Origin: Streptomyces sp. Q6
GTDB taxonomy: Bacteria > Actinomycetota > Actinomycetes > Streptomycetales > Streptomycetaceae
DNA length: 64,000 nt
Assembly: GCF_036967205.1 (NCBI RefSeq)
Contig: NZ_CP146022.1
Location: 5,270,001-5,334,000 of the forward strand
Reading direction: 5' to 3'
Below are positions 8,389 to 17,407 of this stretch, piece after piece. The translations under genes and the position numbers were made by a program. The stretch's first letter is position 1. Every line of letters starts with the position of its first letter. The notes beneath the pieces were generated by a model that had not been told where the DNA came from, ran no database searches, and was given only the letters and a program-made list of their open reading frames with translations.

Positions 8389-9648
8389 GTGAACCATCTG
8401 ATGTCCCGAGAGTCCGAGGCCGAACAGCCCGGGGAAGCCCTCCCCGGCAGCACCCTCCCCGGCGTGCTGCCCGAGGCCCTGCGCGCCGAACTCGTCGCCT
8501 TCCGCCGCGACTTGCACATGCACCCCGAGCTCGGCAACCAGGAGTTCCGCACCACCGCCGCGCTCAAGACCCGCCTGGAGAAGGCGGGTCTCGTGCCGCG
8601 CGTCCTCGGCATCGGCACGGGTCTCGTCTGTGACATCGGCGTCGAGGGCGGCGGCGAGTGGAGCGGCGGCCCCGGCATGCTCGCGCTGCGCGCCGACATC
8701 GACGCGCTGCCCATCCCGGACACCAAGGCCGACTGCGCGTACCGCTCCACCGTGCCCGACCGCGCGCACGCCTGCGGCCACGACGTGCACACCACCGTCG
8801 TGCTCGGCGCCGGTCTCGTCCTCGCCGAGCTGCACCGCGAGGGCCGACTCCCGCGGCCGGTCCGGCTGATCTTCCAGCCCGCCGAGGAGGTGCTGCCCGG
8901 CGGCGCGCCCGACGCGATCGAGTGCGGCGTGCTCGACGGCGTACGGAAGATCGTCGGCGTGCACTGCGACCCGAAGGTCGACGCGGGCAGGATCGGCCTG
9001 CGGCACGGCGCCATCACCTCGGCGTGCGACCGCCTGGAGGTCACCCTGGACGGGCCCGGCGAGCACACCGCCCGCCCGCACCTCACCACCGACCTGGTCG
9101 TCGCCGCGGCCAGGGTCGCCACGGACGTCCCGGCGGTCGTCGCCCGCCGCGTCGACGCCCGCTCCGGACTCGCCGTGACCTGGGGCCGCCTGGAGACGGG
9201 CCACGCGTGCAACGTGATCCCGCAGCACGCCGAACTCTCCGGCACCGTGCGCTGCCTGGACCTCGACGCCTGGCGCGCCGCCCCCGACCTGGTGCACGCC
9301 GCGATCCAGGAGATCGCCGACCTGCACCGCGCCAAGCCCGTCGTGAACTACATCCGCGGCGTCCCGCCCGTCGTCAACGACCCGGCGGTGACCGACCTGC
9401 TGCGCGACGCGATGACCGCCCGCCTCGGCGCCGACTCCGTCGAGGACACCCAGCAGAGCCTGGGCGGCGAGGACTTCTCCTGGTACCTGGAGCACGTGCC
9501 GGGCGCGATGGCCAGGCTCGGTGTGAAGACCCCCGGCGACCGGACGTCCCGCGACCTCCATCAGGGCGACTTCGACGCCGACGAGTCGGCGATCACGGTC
9601 GGCGTCGAGCTGTTCACGGCGGCCGCCCTCCTCGACGCGCTCGACTGA
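8389..9648 (+). CDS. M20-family amidohydrolase (hippurate/IAA-amino-acid hydrolase type)
   Basis: A 419-residue metallo-amidohydrolase. The metal site is visible as ACGHDVHT (C129, H131, D132, H134) and PAEEV (E166/E167), followed by the lid domain (ARPHLTTD, GHACNVIP) and a C-terminal GGEDFSWYL motif. These are the usual order for enzymes that remove N-acyl groups from amino acids or similar small amides. GTG at 8389 is chosen because TACCCT at 8376-8381 lies seven bases upstream and there is no Shine-Dalgarno, so it is probably leaderless; ATG 8401 is the alternative. It precedes the nucleoside importer genes but has its own promoter and no copy of the shared operator. Confidence 0.88.
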   Translation: MNHLMSRESEAEQPGEALPGSTLPGVLPEALRAELVAFRRDLHMHPELGNQEFRTTAALKTRLEKAGLVPRVLGIGTGLVCDIGVEGGGEWSGGPGMLALRADIDALPIPDTKADCAYRSTVPDRAHACGHDVHTTVVLGAGLVLAELHREGRLPRPVRLIFQPAEEVLPGGAPDAIECGVLDGVRKIVGVHCDPKVDAGRIGLRHGAITSACDRLEVTLDGPGEHTARPHLTTDLVVAAARVATDVPAVVARRVDARSGLAVTWGRLETGHACNVIPQHAELSGTVRCLDLDAWRAAPDLVHAAIQEIADLHRAKPVVNYIRGVPPVVNDPAVTDLLRDAMTARLGADSVEDTQQSLGGEDFSWYLEHVPGAMARLGVKTPGDRTSRDLHQGDFDADESAITVGVELFTAAALLDALD

Positions 9649-9755
9649 GCCGCCCCGGCCGGTTCGACCCCCTTCGCCGGAGTCCGTCACCGGGGCGTAA
9701 CCGGCCAGCGGCACGAATCGGTAACGGCGGGTTCGAAGGGCATTCCTCGGGCTTT

Positions 9756-9767
9756 CTACGCGCGTTA
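9756..9767. promoter_or_regulatory. Nucleoside-regulon operator copy 1 (before bmp gene 1)
   Basis: CTACGCGCGTTA matches the palindrome CTACGCGCGTAG at 10 of 12 bases. Its right end overlaps a candidate -10 box TATGGT at 9766-9771, so a bound protein would block RNA polymerase. Start of the downstream gene is at 9822. Confidence 0.75.
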
Positions 9768-9821
9768 TGGTGCGCCGAACTGAGCGCCACAGAAGGCGTG
9801 TTGGATGATAGGGGCTTCCTG

Positions 9822-10883
9822 ATGCGTCGAATACCGCGGTTTACGCAGATCGCCGTCGGCGTCACCGGCCTGGCGCTCGCCGCCACCGCTTGTGGCGGAA
9901 CCAGCAGTGACAGCAACTCGGGCGGTGACGGCAAGAAGGAGAACCTGGGCCTCGCGATCGCGTACGACGTCGGCGGCAAGGGCGACCAGTCGTTCAACGA
10001 CTCCGCCTACGAGGGCCTGGAGAAGGCGAAGGCGGAGTTCGGCTACAAGACCGCCGACCAGGAGCCCAAGGACGGCGAGTCCGACGACGACAAGGCGCAG
10101 CGGCTCTCGAACCTCGCCAAGGCGGGCTACAACCCGGTCATCGGCATCGGCTACGCCTACGGCCCGGCGCTGGAGAAGGTCGCGAAGAAGTACCCGAAGA
10201 CCACCTTCGGCATCGTCGACTCGGTCGTCGAGGGCGACAACGTCGCCTCCCTGGTCTTCGCCGAGAACGAGTCCTCGTACCTCGCCGGTGTCGCCGCGGC
10301 CAAGGCCACCAAGACCGACCACGTCGGTTTCGTCGGCGGCGTGGACAACGAACTGATCAACAAGTTCGAGGCCGGCTTCGAGCAGGGCGTCAACGACACC
10401 AAGAAGGGTGTCGACATCGAGGTCCAGTACCTCGACGAGGACCCGGCGAAGGGCTTCGCCAGCCCCGACCTCGGCGAGGCCGCCGCGAAGAAGCAGCTGG
10501 AGGACGGCGCCGACGTGATCTACCACGCGGCCGGCCTCTCCGGGCAGGGCGTGATCAAGGCCGCGGCGACGCAGAAGAAGTGGGTCATCGGCGTCGACTC
10601 CGACCAGTACAACCAGAAGACGCTGGCCGCGTACAAGGACTACATCCTCACCTCCGCGCTCAAGGAGGTCGGCGGCTCCGTCTACGCCCTGGCCAAGTCG
10701 GTCGAGGACAAGAAGCCGCTGACCGGTGTGCAGACCTTCGACCTGAAGGTCGACGGCGTCGGCGCCTCGGAGTCCAACCCGAAGTTCAAGACCATCGCCG
10801 GTCTCGCCGACGCGGTCGCCAAGGCCAAGCAGGGGATCATCGACGGTTCGATCAAGGTCGACACCAAGCCGAAGAAGAAGTAG
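9822..10883 (+). CDS. BMP-family nucleoside-binding lipoprotein 1
   Basis: A 353-residue substrate-binding lipoprotein of the Bmp/PnrA family, which deliver purine and pyrimidine nucleosides to ABC importers. The signal peptide ends in a lipobox with Cys24 (AATAC), followed by a Ser/Gly linker. The binding domain contains AYDVGGKGDQSFND, VGFVGGVDN, YHAAGLSG and GVDSDQ, all family hallmarks. ATG at 9822 follows AGGGG at 9811-9815. It has its own operator-promoter and is followed by a hairpin, so it is transcribed apart from the next, very similar gene. It is about three quarters identical by eye to that neighbour and arose by tandem duplication. Confidence 0.92.
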   Translation: MRRIPRFTQIAVGVTGLALAATACGGTSSDSNSGGDGKKENLGLAIAYDVGGKGDQSFNDSAYEGLEKAKAEFGYKTADQEPKDGESDDDKAQRLSNLAKAGYNPVIGIGYAYGPALEKVAKKYPKTTFGIVDSVVEGDNVASLVFAENESSYLAGVAAAKATKTDHVGFVGGVDNELINKFEAGFEQGVNDTKKGVDIEVQYLDEDPAKGFASPDLGEAAAKKQLEDGADVIYHAAGLSGQGVIKAAATQKKWVIGVDSDQYNQKTLAAYKDYILTSALKEVGGSVYALAKSVEDKKPLTGVQTFDLKVDGVGASESNPKFKTIAGLADAVAKAKQGIIDGSIKVDTKPKKK

Positions 10884-10914
10884 GTCAGCAGCACGTCATA
10901 CGTACAACGTCCAG

Positions 10915-10944
10915 GGCGGGCGCGGAATCCTTTCCGCGCCCGCC
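10915..10944 (+). terminator. Terminator after bmp gene 1
   Basis: A perfect 13-bp stem (10915-10927 with 10932-10944) with a 4-base loop is followed by TTTCTTTG, a good factor-independent terminator separating the two bmp genes. Confidence 0.85.
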
Positions 10945-11036
10945 TTTCTTTGCTTTCGGCAACGCTTGTTTGCTGTGTGTCCGGCGTCTCGTACCGGGCC
11001 GATAACAGTCTGGACAATCAGGGTTTTATGTTTTGT

Positions 11037-11048
11037 CTACGCGCGTTA
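11037..11048. promoter_or_regulatory. Nucleoside-regulon operator copy 2 (before bmp gene 2)
   Basis: CTACGCGCGTTA, identical to copy 1, overlaps a candidate -10 TACTCT at 11047-11052. The surrounding bases (GCGGCGAACTCAGCG after it) also resemble those after copy 1, showing the promoter was duplicated with the gene. Confidence 0.75.
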
Positions 11049-11110
11049 CTCTGCGGCGAACTCAGCGTCGGTCCCTGCTGTTCCGGCGCTTGTACGAAGG
11101 AGCACTTCTC

Positions 11111-12157
11111 ATGCGCCGGGTTTCCCGCATAGCGGTCGCAGGCACCGCCACCGCCTCGCTCGCCCTCGCCCTGTCCGCCTGTGGCGGCACGTCGTCGGAC
11201 GCCTCGTCGTCCGCCGGCGGCAAGGACAAGGGCCTCGCCATCGCGTACGACGTCGGCGGCAAGGGTGACCAGTCGTTCAACGACGCCGCCTACGAGGGCC
11301 TCCAGAAGGCCAAGAGCGAGTTCGGCTACGAGGTCGCCGACCAGGAGCCGAAGGACGGCGAGTCCGACGACGACAAGGCGGCCCGCCTGATCAACCTGGC
11401 GAAGATGGGCTACAACCCGGTCGTCGGCATCGGCTACTCCTACGCCCCGGCCGTCGAGCAGGCCGCGAAGAAGTACCCGAAGACCACCTTCGGCATCGTC
11501 GACGACGCCTCGGTCACCGGCAAGAACATCGCCGACCTGGTCTTCCAGGAGAACGAGGTCTCGTACCTGGCCGGCGTCACCGCCGCCATGAAGACCAAGT
11601 CGAACACCGTCGGCTTCGTGGGCGGCGTGGACAACGCGCTGATCAACAAGTTCGAGGCCGGCTTCGTCAAGGGCGTCAAGGACACGAAGAAGAACGTCGA
11701 GGTCAAGGTCCAGTACCTGGACGAGGACCCGGCCAAGGGCTTCGCCTCCCCGGACCTCGGCAAGGCCGCCGCCGAGAAGCAGCTGGAGGACGGCGCCGAC
11801 GTGGTCTACCACGCCGCGGGCCTCTCCGGTCAGGGCGTGATCGAGGCCGCCGCCGCCGCGAAGAAGTACGCGATCGGCGTCGACTCCGACCAGTACGCGC
11901 AGAAGGCCCTTGCCTCGTACAAGAAGTACATCATCACCTCCGCGACCAAGGGCGTCGCCGAGTCGATCTACAAGCTGGCCAAGTCCGTCGAGGACGGCAA
12001 GGCGGAGACCGGTGTCATCACCGGCGACCTGAAGTCCGGTGAGGTCGCCCTCGCCGACTCCAACCCGGAGTTCAAGAACGACGCCAAGCTCCAGGCGGCG
12101 CTCAAGAAGGCCGAAGCGGGCATCGTCGACGGCTCCATCCAGGTGCCGGTCAAGTAA
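11111..12157 (+). CDS. BMP-family nucleoside-binding lipoprotein 2
   Basis: A 348-residue paralogue of the preceding lipoprotein, with signal peptide and lipobox ending at Cys24 (ALSAC), then AYDVGGKGDQSFND, VGFVGGVDNALINK, YHAAGLSGQGVIEA and GVDSDQYAQK. GAAGGAG at about 11095-11101 sets the ATG. It lies next to the ATPase and permeases of the importer, so it is the more probable partner; the first copy may use the same membrane complex with a different nucleoside preference. Differences are concentrated in the C-terminal lobe and the linker after the lipid-anchored Cys. Confidence 0.92.
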   Translation: MRRVSRIAVAGTATASLALALSACGGTSSDASSSAGGKDKGLAIAYDVGGKGDQSFNDAAYEGLQKAKSEFGYEVADQEPKDGESDDDKAARLINLAKMGYNPVVGIGYSYAPAVEQAAKKYPKTTFGIVDDASVTGKNIADLVFQENEVSYLAGVTAAMKTKSNTVGFVGGVDNALINKFEAGFVKGVKDTKKNVEVKVQYLDEDPAKGFASPDLGKAAAEKQLEDGADVVYHAAGLSGQGVIEAAAAAKKYAIGVDSDQYAQKALASYKKYIITSATKGVAESIYKLAKSVEDGKAETGVITGDLKSGEVALADSNPEFKNDAKLQAALKKAEAGIVDGSIQVPVK

Positions 12158-12170
12158 CACCCGAGCAGCA

Positions 12171-12231
12171 GGGCGCGGGGAGCGGTTCCTCCGTACGCAC
12201 GTCGTATACGAGGACCTTCTTCCCCGCGCCC
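12171..12231 (+). terminator. Long hairpin between bmp gene 2 and ABC ATPase
   Basis: GGGCGCGGGGA at 12171-12181 pairs perfectly with 12221-12231, and inner bases (CGTACG with CGTATACG) extend the structure. It is probably a terminator or attenuator that lowers read-through from the highly expressed binding protein into the ATPase. Confidence 0.65.
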
Positions 12232-12292
12232 CGTTCGTGCGATCCTGCTCGGCATCGCACGAACTCACTTCTCGCACACCGCTGTTGGGGCG

Positions 12293-12304
12293 CTACGCGT
12301 GTAG
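12293..12304. promoter_or_regulatory. Nucleoside-regulon operator copy 3 (before ABC ATPase)
   Basis: CTACGCGTGTAG differs from the perfect palindrome at one base. It is 29 bases before the expected start of the ATPase, indicating that the transporter operon has its own controlled promoter. Confidence 0.7.
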
Positions 12305-12332
12305 GCGACCCCCTTTCCCAGGAGAGTGCGCC

Positions 12333-13889
12333 ATCGCCACGTCAAGCTCCCCGCCGGCCGCCGTAGCCGTAGAACTCAAGGGCATCACCAAGCGCTTCCC
12401 CGGTGTCGTCGCCAACCACGACATCTGCCTCACCGTGACCAAGGGCACCGTGCACGCCCTCGTCGGTGAGAACGGCGCGGGCAAGTCCACCCTGATGAAG
12501 ATCCTCTACGGCATGCAGAAGCCGGACGAGGGCACCATCGCCATCGACGGCGAGCAGGTCTCGTACTCCTCGCCCGCCGACGCGATCGCCCGCGGCATCG
12601 GCATGGTCCACCAGCACTTCATGCTCGCGGACAACCTCACCGTCCTGGAGAACGTCGTCCTCGGCAGCGAGAAGCTGTACGGGATCGGCGCCAAGGCCCG
12701 CCGCAAGATCCTCGAGATATCCGAGCGCTACGGCCTCGGCGTGCGCCCGGACGTCCTCGTCGAGGACCTCGGCGTCGCCGACCGCCAGCGCGTCGAGATC
12801 CTCAAGGTCCTCTACCGCGGCGCGACCACCCTGATCCTCGACGAGCCGACCGCCGTGCTCGTCCCGCAGGAGGTCGACGCGCTCTTCGACAACCTGCGCG
12901 AGCTCAAGGCCGAGGGCCTGTGCGTCATCTTCATCTCGCACAAGCTCGGCGAAGTCCTCTCCGTGGCCGACGAGATCACCGTCATCCGGCGCGGCACCAC
13001 GGTCGGCACGGCCGTCCCCGCCGAGACGACCCCCAAGCAGCTCGCCGAGCTCATGGTCGGCAGCGAACTGCCCACCCCCGAGACGGCGGAGTCCACCGTC
13101 ACCGACCGCCCCGTGGTCGAGGTCGAGGACCTGCGCCTCGCGGCCCCCGGCGGCGGCAAGCCCCTGCTCGACGGCGTCACCTTCACCATCCACGCCGGTG
13201 AGGTGCTCGGCCTCGCGGGCGTCGAGGGCAACGGCCAGACCGAGCTCATCGAGGCGCTGATCGGCCTGGAGCAGGCGGACAGCGGCGTCATCAAGCTGCT
13301 CGGCGACGACGTCACCGGCTGGGCCACCCGCAAGCGCCGCGAGTCCGGCGTCGGCTACATCCCCGAGGACCGCCACCGCCACGGCCTGCTCCTCGACGCC
13401 CCGCTGTGGGAGAACCGCATCCTCGGTCACGTCACCGAGCGGCCCAACAGCAAGGGCTTCTGGCTCGACCCGAAGTCCGCGCAGGCCGACACCGAGCGGA
13501 TCGTCAAGGAGTACGACGTCCGCACGCCCGGCATCGACGTCACCGCGGCCTCGCTCTCCGGCGGCAACCAGCAGAAGCTGATCGTCGGCCGCGAGATGAG
13601 CCACGCCCCCAAGTTCCTGATCGCCGCCCACCCCACCCGCGGTGTGGACGTCGGCGCGCAGGCCCAGATCTGGGACCAGATCCGCGAGGCCCGCCGCGAG
13701 GGTCTCGCCGTCCTGCTGATCTCGGCCGACCTCGACGAGCTGATCGGCCTCTCCGACACCCTCCGGGTCATCTACGACGGCCGCCTGGTCGCCGACGCCG
13801 ATCCGGCCTCGATCACCCCGGAAGAGCTGGGATCCGCCATGACCGGTGCGGCCTCGGGCCACCTGGAGCACACGGAAGACGGTGCCTGA
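12333..13889 (+). CDS. ABC importer ATPase for nucleosides (two fused nucleotide-binding domains), ATC at start
   Basis: A fused ATPase of the RbsA/NupA type, about 518 residues. Domain 1 has Walker A GENGAGKST at 45-53 and Walker B LILDEPTAVL; its signature is the degenerate LGVADRQRVE. Domain 2 has a degenerate Walker A (VEGNGQTEL) but a clean LSGGNQQK signature, as usual for this family. The frame has no ATG, GTG or TTG near its beginning: the codon at the right place, seven bases after AGGAGA, is ATC at 12333, followed by GCCACGTCAAGC, where homologues would read Met-Ala-Thr-Ser-Ser. It is therefore a real AUC start, a mutated start, or a sequencing error. The permease genes follow directly. 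Confidence 0.88.
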   Translation: MATSSSPPAAVAVELKGITKRFPGVVANHDICLTVTKGTVHALVGENGAGKSTLMKILYGMQKPDEGTIAIDGEQVSYSSPADAIARGIGMVHQHFMLADNLTVLENVVLGSEKLYGIGAKARRKILEISERYGLGVRPDVLVEDLGVADRQRVEILKVLYRGATTLILDEPTAVLVPQEVDALFDNLRELKAEGLCVIFISHKLGEVLSVADEITVIRRGTTVGTAVPAETTPKQLAELMVGSELPTPETAESTVTDRPVVEVEDLRLAAPGGGKPLLDGVTFTIHAGEVLGLAGVEGNGQTELIEALIGLEQADSGVIKLLGDDVTGWATRKRRESGVGYIPEDRHRHGLLLDAPLWENRILGHVTERPNSKGFWLDPKSAQADTERIVKEYDVRTPGIDVTAASLSGGNQQKLIVGREMSHAPKFLIAAHPTRGVDVGAQAQIWDQIREARREGLAVLLISADLDELIGLSDTLRVIYDGRLVADADPASITPEELGSAMTGAASGHLEHTEDGA

Positions 13890-13891
13890 CC

Positions 13892-15040
13892 ATGAACACC
13901 CTCAAGCGCTGGTACGACGGGAACGCGGAGCGGGTCCTGCTCGCGGTGGCCGGGCCGGTCATCGCCCTGGTCGTGGCGTTCGCCCTGACCGCGATCGTCC
14001 TCGTGGCGTCAGGTGAGAACCCGTTCGACCCGTTCTCGATCATGTTCGAGCAGGCGACGTTCGCCGACGTCCAGGTGCTCATCATCAACGACGCCGCCGG
14101 TCTCTACATCGGCGCGCTCGCGGTGGCCATCGGCTTCCGGATGAACCTCTTCAACATCGGTGTCGAGGGCCAGTACCGGCTCGCCGCCTGTGTCGCCGCC
14201 ATCGTCGGCGCGCACATCGCCTTCCCGGCGTTCCTCCAGATCCCGCTCCTGATGCTGTCGGCCGCCGTGACCGGCGCCATCTGGTCCGGCATCGCGGGCG
14301 TCCTCAAGGTGACCCGCGGCGTCAGCGAGGTCGTCTCCACGATCATGCTGAACTCGATCGCGGCCTCGGTCATCGCGTACCTCACCCTGGAGGACGCGTT
14401 CGGTGTCGCCGTCGGCAACAACCGCACCACCGGCGAGATGGACAAGGCCGGCTGGTTCCCGGGCATCAACCTGGGCGACGCGGTCGGCACGATCTACGGC
14501 TTCGTCGTCGTCGCCGCGATCCTCGGCGTCGTCTACTGGGTGATGCTGAACCGCACCCGCTTCGGCTTCGACCTGCGCGCCTCGGGCGCCTCGGAGTCCG
14601 CGGCCGCCGCGTCCGGTGTCTCCGCGAAGAAGATGGTCCTCACGGCCATGCTCCTGTCGGGCGCGGTCGCCGGTCTCGCCGGTCTGCCCACGCTGCTCGG
14701 CTCGACGCACACCTTCTCCGACTCCTTCCCGGCCTCGCTCGGCTTCAACGCCATCACCGTGGCGCTGCTGGGCCGCAACAGCCCGGCCGGCATGGCGCTC
14801 GCCTCCCTCCTGCTCTCCTGGCTGTTCAACGCGGCCGACCCGCTGGACCTCCAGGGCTACAGCTCCGAGATCGCCACGATCATGCAGGGCCTGATCGTCA
14901 TCGCCGTCGTCGTCTCCTACGAGGCGGTCCGCGTCTGGGGCACCCGCCGCCAGCAGCAGCGCGTCGGTGCCGAACTCGCCGCGGGCCATGTTCTCGGCAC
15001 CCCCGACACCCACGACAAGAAGCAGGAGGTGGCCGCCTGA
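13892..15040 (+). CDS. Nucleoside ABC importer permease 1
   Basis: A 382-residue integral membrane protein of the RbsC/NupP branched-chain-type permease family, with about nine to ten hydrophobic helices and the conserved FNIGVEGQ motif after the third helix, used to couple to the ATPase. It begins two bases after the ATPase stop and overlaps the second permease by ATGA at 15040, so the three are co-translated. Pairing with the BMP lipoproteins identifies nucleosides as the probable substrate. Confidence 0.92.
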   Translation: MNTLKRWYDGNAERVLLAVAGPVIALVVAFALTAIVLVASGENPFDPFSIMFEQATFADVQVLIINDAAGLYIGALAVAIGFRMNLFNIGVEGQYRLAACVAAIVGAHIAFPAFLQIPLLMLSAAVTGAIWSGIAGVLKVTRGVSEVVSTIMLNSIAASVIAYLTLEDAFGVAVGNNRTTGEMDKAGWFPGINLGDAVGTIYGFVVVAAILGVVYWVMLNRTRFGFDLRASGASESAAAASGVSAKKMVLTAMLLSGAVAGLAGLPTLLGSTHTFSDSFPASLGFNAITVALLGRNSPAGMALASLLLSWLFNAADPLDLQGYSSEIATIMQGLIVIAVVVSYEAVRVWGTRRQQQRVGAELAAGHVLGTPDTHDKKQEVAA

Positions 15041-16299
15041 TGAGTACGGCACCCGTCCTCGACAAGCCCGCCGCGGCCCCGGCCGCCCGGCGCAAGGTCA
15101 GTCTTCCCGTCCTGCTCCTGATCGTCTCCGGCCTGCTCTGCCTGGTCTCCGCCGTCCGTCTGATCACCGACGCCGACGGCCTGACCTCCGTCAGCCAGAT
15201 GTCCACCGCGCTCCAGCTCGCCGTCCCGATCGGCCTCGCCGGTCTCGGCGGCCTGTGGGCGGAGCGCGCGGGCGTCGTCAACATCGGCCTCGAAGGCATG
15301 CTCATCCTCGGCACCTGGTTCGGCGCCTGGGCCGGCTACCAGTGGGGTCCGTGGGTCGGCGTCATCGCCGCGCTCGTCGGCGGCGCGCTCGGCGGCCTCG
15401 TGCACGCCCTCGCGACGGTCACCTTCAACGTCAACCACATCGTCTCCGGTGTGGCCATCAACATCCTGGCCCTCGGCGCCACCCGCTACCTCTCCGTCCT
15501 GATGTACGACGGCATGGACGGCGCCACCTCCCGCCAGTCCCCGGCGGTGCCGAGCCTCGGCGAGTTCACCGTCCCCGGGCTCGCCGACGCCCTCGCCGAC
15601 CTCAACAAACAGGGCTACTTCCTGATCTCCGACATCGCGGGCCTGCTCGGTGGCGTGATGACGGGCGTCTCCTGGCTGACCCTGATCGCCGTCGCCCTGA
15701 TCCCGCTGTCCTGGTGGATCCTGTGGCGCACGGCGTTCGGTCTGCGGCTGCGGTCCTGCGGCGAGAACCCGGTCGCGGCCGAGTCCCTCGGCGTCAACGT
15801 GATCAAGTACAAGTACCTGGCCGTGATCATCTCCGGTGCCCTCGCGGGCCTCGGTGGCGCGTTCCTGTCGATGGTCTCCTCCAACTACTACCTGGAGGGC
15901 CAGACCGGCGGCCGCGGCTACATCGGCCTCGCCGCGATGATCTTCGGCAACTGGATGCCCGGCGGACTCGCCCTGGGCGCGAGCCTGTTCGGCTACAGCG
16001 ACACCCTCAAGGTCCGCGGCGGCACCGAGAACACCCACGCGCTGCTCCTGCTGATCGCGATCCTCGCGCTGCTCGCGGTGGCCTGGCTGATCTGGAAGAA
16101 GAAGTACGTCGGCGGCGCCGTCACGCTCGCCGTCTCCGTCCTGCTCTTCTTCTGGTACGCCTCCACCGACTCGGTGCCCAGCCAGGTCGCCACGGCCATG
16201 CCGTACGTCCTGACCCTGCTCGTTCTGGCACTCTCGGCCCAACGCCTGCGCATGCCGAAGGCGGACGGGCAGCCGTACCGGAAGGGACAGGGCAAGTGA
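15040..16299 (+). CDS. Nucleoside ABC importer permease 2
   Basis: A 419-residue membrane protein, paralogous to the first permease and containing the matching NIGLEGMLI motif (residues about 83-91) and SGALAGLGGAFLS. These importers use a heterodimer of two such permeases. ATG overlaps the preceding stop by one base and its own stop overlaps the GTG of cytidine deaminase, so uptake and the first catabolic step are expressed as one unit. There is a long extra C-terminal helical stretch after the core. Confidence 0.92.
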   Translation: MSTAPVLDKPAAAPAARRKVSLPVLLLIVSGLLCLVSAVRLITDADGLTSVSQMSTALQLAVPIGLAGLGGLWAERAGVVNIGLEGMLILGTWFGAWAGYQWGPWVGVIAALVGGALGGLVHALATVTFNVNHIVSGVAINILALGATRYLSVLMYDGMDGATSRQSPAVPSLGEFTVPGLADALADLNKQGYFLISDIAGLLGGVMTGVSWLTLIAVALIPLSWWILWRTAFGLRLRSCGENPVAAESLGVNVIKYKYLAVIISGALAGLGGAFLSMVSSNYYLEGQTGGRGYIGLAAMIFGNWMPGGLALGASLFGYSDTLKVRGGTENTHALLLLIAILALLAVAWLIWKKKYVGGAVTLAVSVLLFFWYASTDSVPSQVATAMPYVLTLLVLALSAQRLRMPKADGQPYRKGQGK

Positions 16300-16688
16300 C
16301 CTCGGAAGCCGACTGGGGGGCGCTGCGGGACGCGGCCCGCGAGGCCATGTCCCGCGCGTACGCCCCGTACTCGGGCTTCCCGGTCGGCGCGGCGGCCCTC
16401 GTCGACGACGGCCGCACGGTCTCCGGCTGCAACGTGGAGAACGCGTCGTACGGACTCGGCCTGTGCGCCGAGTGCGGTCTGGTCTCGCAGCTGACCGCCA
16501 CCGGCGGCGGCCGCCTGACCCACTTCACGTGCGTGGACGGCAAGGGCGACCTCCTGATGCCGTGCGGCCGCTGCCGTCAGCTCCTCTACGAGTTCGGCGG
16601 CAGGGAGCTGCTCCTGGAGACGGCGTCGGGCGTACGGACGCTGGGTGAGATGCTGCCGGACGCCTTCGGCCCCGAGCACCTCGTCTGA
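16296..16688 (+). CDS. cdd: Cytidine deaminase
   Basis: A 130-residue enzyme that converts cytidine and deoxycytidine to uridine and deoxyuridine. The zinc and catalytic motifs are both present: CAEC (with the Glu proton shuttle) and PCGRCRQ. SGFPVGAAAL and GCNVENASYGLGLCAEC are the substrate loop. Its length fits the small homotetrameric form. GTG at 16296 overlaps the permease stop (GTGA), so it is the last gene of the importer operon and is followed by a strong terminator. Confidence 0.95.
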   Translation: MTSEADWGALRDAAREAMSRAYAPYSGFPVGAAALVDDGRTVSGCNVENASYGLGLCAECGLVSQLTATGGGRLTHFTCVDGKGDLLMPCGRCRQLLYEFGGRELLLETASGVRTLGEMLPDAFGPEHLV

Positions 16689-16710
16689 CCTTCCCGCACA
16701 CCCTCGTGAG

Positions 16711-16743
16711 GGCCGTCTTTCCGATCCGATCGGAAAGACGGCC
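16711..16743. terminator. Terminator after cytidine deaminase
   Basis: A perfect 33-base inverted repeat (16-base arms around one central base) follows the cdd stop by 22 bases and ends in CCCTTTCG. It closes the importer operon. Confidence 0.85.
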
Positions 16744-16832
16744 CTTTCGCTGTCACACGCGCGGACCGGCCGGCGTCTTCATGCCGAACAGCCGGACAGC
16801 CCGGCAGACAGCGTCCAGGAGGACACGACACC

Positions 16833-17384
16833 ATGACGGAACTCCGTATCCCCAAGGCCGAACTCCCCGCCGAACTGCGGGCCGGCATGATCGAGCAGCT
16901 CGGCGCGGTCATGGAGCCCGCCGAAGTGCTCTGGCACAACCCGCGCGTCGCCCAGGACGGCCTCGCGCTCGGTGGCCAGGTCGCCCAGTGGAACGAGGCC
17001 GACGCGAGCCTCAAGTCGTACGCGCACATGGCGGTGGCCGCGCAGGTCGGGTGCAGCTGGTGCCTCGACATCGGCTACTTCCAGGCGCAGAACGAGAAGC
17101 TCGATCTGACCAAGGCGAGCCAGGTCCCGCAGTGGCGCGACTCCGACGTCTTCGAGCCGCTGGAGCGGGACGTCATGGAGTACGCCGAGGCCATGACGAA
17201 CACCCCGCCCACGGTCACCGACGAGATGTACGCGGGCCTGCTCGACCGGGTCGGCCCGGCCGCGATGGTCGAACTCACCACGTACATCGCCTTCGTCAAC
17301 TTCTCGACCCGGGGCAACACGGCCCACGGCATCACCTCGCAGGGCTTCTCGGAGGCCTGCGAGATCCCGCTGGCCGCGCGGTAG
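16833..17384 (+). CDS. Carboxymuconolactone-decarboxylase/AhpD-like protein
   Basis: A 183-residue all-helical CMD-family protein. The AhpD-type redox motif CSWC with a following D (GCSWCLDIG, near residue 75) is present, so it may be a thiol-dependent peroxidase partner or related oxidoreductase instead of a true decarboxylase. AGGAGG about ten bases upstream supports ATG 16833. It faces the SnoaL-like gene convergently. There is no link in sequence to nucleoside metabolism; the exact substrate is unknown. Confidence 0.82.
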   Translation: MTELRIPKAELPAELRAGMIEQLGAVMEPAEVLWHNPRVAQDGLALGGQVAQWNEADASLKSYAHMAVAAQVGCSWCLDIGYFQAQNEKLDLTKASQVPQWRDSDVFEPLERDVMEYAEAMTNTPPTVTDEMYAGLLDRVGPAAMVELTTYIAFVNFSTRGNTAHGITSQGFSEACEIPLAAR

Positions 17385-17407
17385 GGCGCGGGCGGGAGCG
17401 GGGGTCG

